NCBI GenBank assembly: GCA_015680685.1 | Contig: MNCI01020172.1 | Coordinates: forward strand, 2,354 to 28,276 | Origin: Gnetum montanum | Lineage: Eukaryota; Streptophyta; Gnetopsida; Gnetales; Gnetaceae | DNA: 25,923 nucleotides | Direction: 5' to 3' | Shown here: in pieces, positions 20,380 through 25,923 of the stretch | Layout: every line of letters begins with the position of its first letter | Numbering within the stretch: the first letter of the stretch is position 1 | Made by a program: the position numbers and the translations under genes | Notes under the pieces: generated by a model | What the model saw: the letters and a program-made list of their open reading frames with translations, nothing else | Databases searched by the model: none | Told to the model about the DNA's origin: nothing

Positions 20380-20900
20380 CAAGTTGTAAAAGATGAAATT
20401 GAATAGCTTCTTAAGATGCGACTCATTTATCCCATTACAGATAGTGAGTGGGTTAGTCCACTTGTCATTGTATCCAAGAAAGGTAGTAAATGATGGATTT
20501 GAATAAACTAAAAGCTGTTGAACATGGAAACTTTCAAGGATCATTTTCCATTGCCATTTGTAAACCAAGTTATGGATACTATTGTAGAGCATGGCTACTA
20601 TAGTTTTTTTGCATTGTTATAGTAATTTAACCAAATTCAAACAACACTAGGGGACTAGGCCAAAACAACCTTCACAAGTCCCTAGGGAACTTTTGCATAC
20701 AAAATGATGCCCTTTGGCCCTTGCAATGCCCATGTTGCTTTCCAATACTTGGTGCTTAGCATCTTTAAATAGCAAACTAGTAGTAGTATGGAGATATTCA
20801 TGGATGACTTCTCCACTTTTGATATCAATTTTGAGTAAGCTTTGGACCACCTCAAGCAAGTGTTGAAACACATCATGGAGACAACATTAAGGCTTAATTA
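20380..20900 (+). pseudogene. G reverse transcriptase (decayed)
   Basis: Motifs are seen in the right order in mixed frames: IYPITDSEWVSPLVIVSKKG at about 20430-20490, KDHFPLPF at about 20538-20562, the AKTTFTSP…GTFAYKMMPFGPCNA block at about 20660-20730, and the polymerase active site FMDDF at 20797-20811, with both Asp residues intact. Stop codons and a few indels lie between the blocks. It copied element RNA into DNA when active. Confidence 0.8.
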
Positions 20901-20939
20901 GTAGAAAAGTCATTTGATGGTCTAAGAGGGCATAGAAGT

Positions 20940-21500
20940 TTAGAAAATGGGATGAAGGTAAACCTAGAGAAAGTGTGGGTTATCCAAGGAATCATCCAAC
21001 AACCAAAAATAGTAAAAGATATGAGGTCATTCCTTGAACACACTGGTTACTATTAGCACTTCATTGAAAAGTTCTCCAAAATTGCTAAGCTATTAGTGGA
21101 ATTCATAAAGAAGGATATACCCTTTGACTAGACCAATGAATTTGATCATGCATTCTAGCAATCAAAGAAAAATCTCATGGAAACTCATATTCTACGTGCT
21201 CCAGATTGATCTAGATCTTTTCACATCATGATGGATGCATCCAATTATGCATTGGATGCAGTGCTTACATAATTAGATGATCAAAAATATCCTTACTATA
21301 TCCATTATGTGAGCAAAGAAGTTGTTGGTGCACAATTGAATTATACCATCACTAAGAAGGAACTTATGGTAGTGGTGTACTCCTTGGAATAATTTAGGCA
21401 TTATGTCCTTGGATATAAAATCTTTGTATACATAGAGCATAGTGGTATTTGTTTCTTGATGAACAAGTAAAATATTAAGTCCTTGTGTCATATAGTGGCT
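20940..21500 (+). pseudogene. G RNase H region (decayed)
   Basis: After the RT thumb region comes MMDASNYALDAVL (about 21230-21268), the first catalytic-Asp strand of Ty3-type RNase H, then SKEVVGAQLNYTITKKELMVVVYSLE with the Glu helix (about 21310-21390) and FRHYVLGYKI. Several stops interrupt it, mostly TAG/TAA where Trp or Gln is expected. Confidence 0.75.
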
Positions 21501-21889
21501 GGTAATTTCATAGGAGTTTGACCTTATAATGATGGATAGGAAGGAAACTGAGAATGTGATTAATAACCACTTATTTCAGTTGCTATGGGATCACAAAGAG
21601 GATGAGAAGCATATATTTGTTCAATTCCTAGATGAATTTCTTTTTGCTAAATTCCTTGATGTTTAGATTTCCAAGGGTACTAACTAGTACGATAATTTTC
21701 TCTCCTATCTTCTTACTCATGAGACTCCATATGAATGAGATAATAAGAAGAAATAATAGTTTGTTCACCAAGCCAAATGTTACATGGAAATCCAAGGTAA
21801 CCTTTACAAGGTTTGTGATGATGGCTTGTTCTAGTGGTGCATACTTGATGTTGATCAAATGTAGATCCTCTAGGATGCATATGAAGGTA
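21500..21889 (+). pseudogene. G integrase, N-terminal half (decayed, cut by X)
   Basis: This part has the linker after RNase H and the start of the zinc-binding domain (FVHQAKCYMEIQGNLYKV, then DAYEG). It stops in the middle of the domain at 21889, where X LTR copy B begins. The codon phase at 21889 fits that of the C-half at 15232, once a 5-bp target duplication is allowed for. Confidence 0.72.
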
Positions 21890-22736
21890 TGATGAGCAAT
21901 GAGTATACCCTATTCCCAACCATATGAATAACTAGCTTTCACTTAATGATCTAGTTGAATTCTGAAGACTTTAGGTTTCTAAGTACACTGGTTCTAGGAG
22001 GTGAATCTAATTGCTGTAATCATTGTCTTCCTAGTTCCACTTGTGAAGTGCAAGTATAACTGAGGTATATGATTTTTATCATTTTATCTTTTAAGATTTA
22101 AGTTACCTAAGAACAAGAATAAAGTATATAATCATTTAATTAATATAATAACTAGCTAACACTTAACTATTCTTAACATAAGCATCTGTTTCCACTTTTA
22201 CACATATCCTGAACACATATAACACTACTGGGTTACCAAGTGTTAAGCACTACTGGGATTACCAAGTGTTAAACATATGCTCAATGTGGTTGTACTTATG
22301 TTTACTATTTAATCATATTAATTAATTACTTAAAAATTAAAGTAAATTACACAAATATTAAATTCTAAAGGAAACCATTAATCTATTCTAAGTGTTGCAA
22401 GGTTTTATAAAAAATCCTCATCTTATGGCTACCCACATTGAAGCACTCAAGTAAAATAGTGCTCAAATAAAGATTTGTATACTCTTTGACTCCTACTGTA
22501 GGCACTCATAAAATATTCTAACTCTCAAATGAGAAAACTACAAGTGCTCCACTACAACTATGAAAAGATTACCATAAATGCAATAGGTAGGTGCACATTT
22601 ATAGGTGGAGGTAGGGTGCCCCATCGATGGGTCAAACCTCATGTTAATGGAATCACATTAACGAGATCCCATCAATGGGATCGTGTTGACAACATCTCGT
22701 TGACATGGCACAACAATGCATCTCATCATACCCTCA
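21890..22736 (-). repeat. X LTR copy B (3' LTR of right X copy)
   Basis: This is about 847 bp, collinear with copy A at 14351-15226. Its plus-strand left end is TGATGAGCAAT (minus-strand end …CTCATCA) and its right end is CCCTCA. The minus-strand TATA box is at 22603-22597. The internal duplication of a CACTACTGGGTTACCAAGTG-type unit lies at about 22226-22275. Its left border sits directly on the G integrase, so it is the outer end of an X insertion, and X interior should follow on the right. Confidence 0.8.
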
Positions 22737-23270
22737 TGACTAAATGATTAAGTTCTTTACAAGAATTTGGGAAGGTATGAAATTATTAGCTAACTACAGA
22801 CACAAAATAAACACAACAAAAATTGAGTGTCCAAGTGTATGGCTTGATAATTATTACAAAAATATTGGTGTTTAGGAAAATAAAATTTAACACTAGGATA
22901 AGAATGACAAGCACAATTCTTTTGATGGCATGAAGACAATGAAGAATTTTAGCCAATTACAAGTGGTGAAGGCTCCTGATGTTTTGAAGGACATTCTCTT
23001 ACTTCAAGAGCATGCAGTTGTTGAGGTGGTTGTTGTGGTTGTTCTACAGTAGCTACAACTTCTGGTGGAAGATGGAAGGTATCCAATAATGCCTTCATGT
23101 TTTCCTCTTTACTCTAAGGATCATTCACAATTCATGTTACATCACCAATGTGGACCGAAATGGGAATATCCCATAGATAGGGCATTGTAGGAAACATCTC
23201 CTTCACATTAATGAACAAGGAAATGAACTATTTATGTTTGATGTTTGATGAGACATGAAATTGCTCATAT
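22737..23270 (-). pseudogene. X 3' sequence of the right copy (decayed, unassigned)
   Basis: By position this is the 3' end of a minus-strand X, cut at about 23270 by element Z. It is CpG-poor like the rest of X. The minus strand around 23050-23000 encodes a Gln/Pro-rich stretch (EQPQQPPQQL). I could not align it with the integrase end of G, so it may be a 3' UTR or a lineage-specific tail. A possible decayed polypurine tract next to the LTR (TTAATCATTTAGTCA) is weak. Confidence 0.45.
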
Positions 23271-23352
23271 TGCTGGCGGTCGCCTTAAGGCACCCACGTT
23301 GTATCATGGGTCGCGATGTATGGGCCGCGATATCGCAGTCAGCCGTAATTTC

Positions 23353-23360
23353 TATAAATA
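23353..23360 (+). promoter_or_regulatory. TATA box of the Z LTR promoter
   Basis: TATAAATA is followed by a G+C-rich stretch. The start of transcription is expected near 23385. The AATAAA about 170 bases on would serve for poly(A) addition in the 3' LTR. Confidence 0.65.
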
Positions 23361-23525
23361 AGAGGCGGCTCTCCCTCATTTCCATCCCAGTTTTAGTGTA
23401 GCGAAGCTCTGGCAGTTTGATCCCTCTAGAATTAGAATTTTCCCGTGTCTGCCCGCAGTGTGGTGAATGTGATTGTACGGTGTCTTTATTCGAGTGTGCC
23501 GTACTTGGACACGCACATGACCGGC

Positions 23526-23531
23526 AATAAA
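23526..23531 (+). terminator. AATAAA polyadenylation signal of Z LTR
   Basis: This is a canonical AATAAA in CGGCAATAAAGATCG, downstream of the predicted start site. That is the order needed for a functional R region. Function is inferred from position. Confidence 0.5.
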
Positions 23532-23620
23532 GATCGAGATTACTTCATCATTGCAGCATTCACTTAGTTTATTTATTTGTTATTTATTTAATGTTATTTA
23601 TTGCTTTCATAGCGCGGTGT

Positions 23621-23966
23621 GAGTACGACTTAACTACGAGCATCTACGGGTGTGTACGGCTAGTTAAGGAATCGGTTACTCATCGCGATTAGTTTCTCAC
23701 CCTTAAACTCCTAGAAGCGGAACGAGTACGACTTGATTACGAGCATTTAAGTGTGACTGCTTGGTAGCCCAGTGGTGTAGCTAGGGGGATCTACGCTTGG
23801 TAACCCAGTGGCGTATTTGGGGTCTGCGCTTGGTAATCCCAGTGGCGTACCTAGGCCTATGCTTGGTAGTCCCAGTGGCAGTCGTGCACGAAGTCCAAGA
23901 TGTGTACGGTTGATCAAGGAATCGGTTGCTCGTCGCACTTAGGCTAGATTAGATTTTCTTACCCTT
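23621..23966 (+). repeat. Repeat cluster in Z U5
   Basis: Four copies of a GCTTGGTARYCCCAGTGGCG-type unit start at 23759, 23795, 23828 and 23861 (spacing 33-36 bp). Around them, a segment GAGTACGACTTRAYTACGAGC is found at 23621 and again near 23722, and GTGTACGGYT-RA-AAGGAATCGGTT at about 23651 and 23902. So an older duplication was split by the four-copy array. Confidence 0.85.
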
Positions 23967-24225
23967 TTCCTCTTAGCTTAGATTAGTTAATATTATTTTC
24001 CACTGCCATCAGGAGTAGCGTTAGAATTAGAACACATCATACACCTCATCTAGACTAAACCATACGTGACATATGCAAAACTAGTCTAGATGGGAAGACA
24101 GCGAACTGCGACCTAAGGCTAACTATCTAGGTGCCACAACTAGTCCATCTGCGGAGTTCGACCGGATCGCGCGTGCGACGCTCGTTTCGTATGGTTGAGT
24201 GTAGGGGTACCTCGCCACTCATCAT

Positions 24226-24243
24226 TGGCGCCGTTGCCGGGGA
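24226..24243 (+). other. tRNA-Asp primer-binding site of Z
   Basis: TGGCGCCGTTGCCGGGGA is the exact complement of the 3' end of plant tRNA-Asp(GUC) and is the usual primer site of Athila-type and many other plant Ty3 elements. It lies one base after the LTR. It served here as the reference for finding the decayed sites of X and G. Confidence 0.92.
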
Positions 24244-24355
24244 TGGTGCTAGTTATCTAGATTAGTTATATCATACAAGGTCGCTGTAAAGAACTTAACG
24301 ATATATCTCTTAAAAAGAAGTAATTATAAAAAGTCACATAAATTCACACACAACA
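24244..24355 (+). other. Z gag leader
   Basis: This is a short A+T-rich leader of 112 bases between the primer site and the gag ATG, with no repeats like those in Y and no upstream ORF of note. Confidence 0.6.
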
Positions 24356-25378
24356 ATGCCTCTCCTACAAGATGATAATAACGCCACACTTAGTGAGGAA
24401 GTTCATTGGAGAACCAATGAGCTATATGACGATGAAGATTGGAGTATACAACCTGAAGTGGGAGTTTCCTATAAGCATGAACAAAAACAACGTCATCACA
24501 ACGCACGAAAGCCTAACTTACCCGATGACGATGAACCCCCACTGGCCACTACAAGCTTAACGCAAATACAAGAGGCTGTTCGAATCTCACGTAGGCATCG
24601 TAAAGAGAGCCGACTACCCAGGCTCGATTTAAACAACTTTCCCAAATTTTCAGGAGGCTATGACTTAGATCCGCATCAACATTTACTAGCCTTCTACGAT
24701 GCCTGCACATGGAATAACATTGATAACAGTTGGCAAAAACTGAAGCTCTTTCCTATGACACTCGTTGACCAAGCTAAAGTATGGTATAGATCGTTAAAAC
24801 CAAATTCAATACGACGCTGGTCAACAATGGTAGAGGTCTTTAACGAAAAATATCAAACCTACGCAAGAGTGTCAGCCTTGAGGAAACAAATCCAAGGATG
24901 GAAACAAGAAAAACATGAACCCTTGGACATGGCCTTAGAAAGATATTATTCACTGTTAAACAACTGTCCAGGCCATGGGTTTTCCGAGGAAAGGCTAATG
25001 TACCATATCATTGATGGGCTACGTAATGAAACAAGAGAGACCTTAGGAACGTATGCCCGAGGTCAACTATACAACCTACGAACCCATCAAATCCAAGAGC
25101 TTATTAAGCGGGTAGCAAAAGAAGAGGGAGAAATAGCTACATGGGAGAGTGTTGAAAAACATCAACGGGACCAAAATATTAACTCAACAAAGGTCCATGA
25201 TCATAACAAGGAGAGATCAACAAATCTCAAGGTGGAAACATCATCTTTGCCAATACAACAATTGTTAGAAGAAGCCGAGGCAAAGATCAATAAGATGTTG
25301 GAATGGATGAATCAAAAGTGTGGAGAATATATCAACAACATTGGAGATAGAGTTTTCACAACCCAAGAAGCAGGATGA
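24356..25378 (+). CDS. gag: Gag of element Z, N-terminal and capsid part (ends at a premature TGA)
   Basis: The 340-residue frame starts at an ATG in a good plant context (ACAACAATGCC). An acidic N-terminus (about 1-75) is followed by a capsid-like core at about 95-265: LDLNNFPKFSGGYD, WQKLKLFPMTLVDQAKVWYR, the EVFNEKYQTYARVSALRKQI block and the CPGHGFSEERLMYHIIDGL block. A helical, charged tail (WESVEKH to the stop) comes next. The stop at 25376-25378 is TGA in a setting where CGA would be expected, and the same frame stays open to the window end with the zinc knuckle and Pro-rich tail. I therefore read it as one gag broken by a single change. Gag forms the particle that packages element RNA. 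Confidence 0.85.
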   Translation: MPLLQDDNNATLSEEVHWRTNELYDDEDWSIQPEVGVSYKHEQKQRHHNARKPNLPDDDEPPLATTSLTQIQEAVRISRRHRKESRLPRLDLNNFPKFSGGYDLDPHQHLLAFYDACTWNNIDNSWQKLKLFPMTLVDQAKVWYRSLKPNSIRRWSTMVEVFNEKYQTYARVSALRKQIQGWKQEKHEPLDMALERYYSLLNNCPGHGFSEERLMYHIIDGLRNETRETLGTYARGQLYNLRTHQIQELIKRVAKEEGEIATWESVEKHQRDQNINSTKVHDHNKERSTNLKVETSSLPIQQLLEEAEAKINKMLEWMNQKCGEYINNIGDRVFTTQEAG

Positions 25379-25923
25379 AATAATAGACATTTGGAAAGAA
25401 GGAATGATGGGACTAAGAACTCAACTGCTAATCATATGTATGAATGCAGCATATGCCTGTACGATCACCCCAAAGGCCAATGCCCCATATTGTTACATCT
25501 ACATGAGCATTGGGGAAACACGTTACATCCAGAGTTCGTACAGAGATATTGTGTTAAATCACAGTGGCAACAATCCCAGTCGTGGGGGAATCCACCCTTA
25601 GACTGGAGGCACCCTTCACATATTACGAATCCAAATGCTTATCATGTTCAACATCCTGTTTCTCCAATTGAGCCAACATACTTTATCTCACCACACTACT
25701 ATTCCCCACAATACTATCAACCCATGCCTCCAACACAACCACCACCTTGTGCACCTTATCCTCCTCCTAACTTTCAGCATTCTCATCCTTTCCCTCCTTA
25801 TACATCGCCACCAACTGCCCCTTATGTACCTGCACCACCGCAACCCACGAATAACACTTGTGCTACTGCTACTAATAACAATGAAGAGCCTCCTCAATAT
25901 CAGAAGCGTCCTTTCTTTAAACA
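25379..25923 (+). CDS. gag: Gag of element Z, nucleocapsid part and Pro/Gln/Tyr-rich tail (continues outside window)
   Basis: In the same frame as the capsid part, with no further stop to 25923. It has a CSICLYDHPKGQC knuckle (C-x2-C-x3-H-x4-C, about 25445-25483), the kind of zinc-binding motif that holds RNA. From about 25600 it becomes very rich in Pro, Gln, Tyr and His (YYSPQYYQPMPP). X and G have the same type of tail. It ends in KRPFF at the edge of the window; the protease should follow. Confidence 0.7.

Larger units (their letters stand above)
23271..24224 (+). mobile_element. 5' LTR of element Z
   Basis: This is about 954 bp from TGCTGG to CATCA, one base before the primer site. U3 is short, since the TATA box is only about 80 bp from the left end. 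AATAAA at 23526-23531 gives an R region of roughly 150 bp and a long U5 of some 680 bp filled with repeats. The right end closely resembles that of the G LTR. Confidence 0.72.
23271..25923 (+). mobile_element. Element Z: young Athila-like Ty3/gypsy retrotransposon, right end outside window
   Basis: The layout is 5' LTR, primer site for tRNA-Asp, short leader, gag. The primer site and the gag capsid core are of the Athila type, and Z is a close but much less decayed relative of X and G. CpG is abundant. The left border is placed where CpG-poor X sequence (…CTCATAT) changes to TGCTGGCGGTCGCC; without the 3' LTR the exact base is uncertain by some 25 bp. Confidence 0.8.

Noticed and set aside
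14351-22736. A single large element with LTRs A and B and G as its interior
   Set aside because: The decayed primer site lies left of A on the minus strand, so A belongs to the interior on its left; G has its own LTR and primer site between A and B.
25688-25897. Arg/Trp-rich minus-strand ORF
   Set aside because: Reverse reading of the Pro/Gln/Tyr-rich gag tail of Z.

Overview
The window looks like intergenic DNA from a large, heavily methylated land-plant nuclear genome. It contains spliced, intron-bearing coding sequence and nested Ty3/gypsy LTR retrotransposons of the Tat/Ogre-like and Athila-like kinds, one of them with a tRNA-Asp primer site. The older layers are A+T-rich and have lost nearly all CpG. 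I cannot name the species. No ordinary host housekeeping gene, tRNA or rRNA was seen.

I name the layers Y, X, G and Z. Y (1-10782, minus strand, left end outside the window) is a Tat/Ogre-like element. It has one LTR (about 9504-10782), a primer-binding site (9481-9498), an N-terminal gag region (9071-8127) and a gag-protease ORF (8066-5142) in the same frame, separated by one TGA. No reverse transcriptase, RNase H or integrase appears in the 5.1 kb after the protease. That space holds a seven-exon gene on the opposite strand (1049-4672) with its own TATA box (326-332). The gene starts with a degenerate FCP1/NLI-interacting-factor-like phosphatase domain and ends in a coiled coil. Arrays of a 10-bp (near-)palindrome, GCGTATACGC/GCGTAGACGC, lie in Y's LTR, in its gag leader and in the leader of the antisense gene.

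From 10783 to 23270 there is an older, CpG-depleted Athila-like composite. Element X (minus strand) was inserted into the integrase gene of element G (plus strand). The order seen is: X protease-gag-primer site-LTR (10783-15226), G integrase C-half-LTR-primer site-gag-protease-RT-RNase H-integrase N-half (15227-21889), then a second X LTR plus X 3' sequence (21890-23270). Both G/X junctions fall at the same integrase codon. This is what the middle of a tandem duplication of the G-with-X unit would look like, with one G LTR shared by both copies.

Z (23271 to the window end, plus strand) is a much younger Athila-like element inserted in the right-hand X copy. It has a 5' LTR with TATA box and AATAAA, a perfect tRNA-Asp primer site (24226-24243) and a gag ORF (from 24356) interrupted by one TGA. 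Y was likewise inserted in the left-hand X copy, between protease and RT. The inferred order of events is G, then X into G, then duplication, then long decay, then Y and Z.
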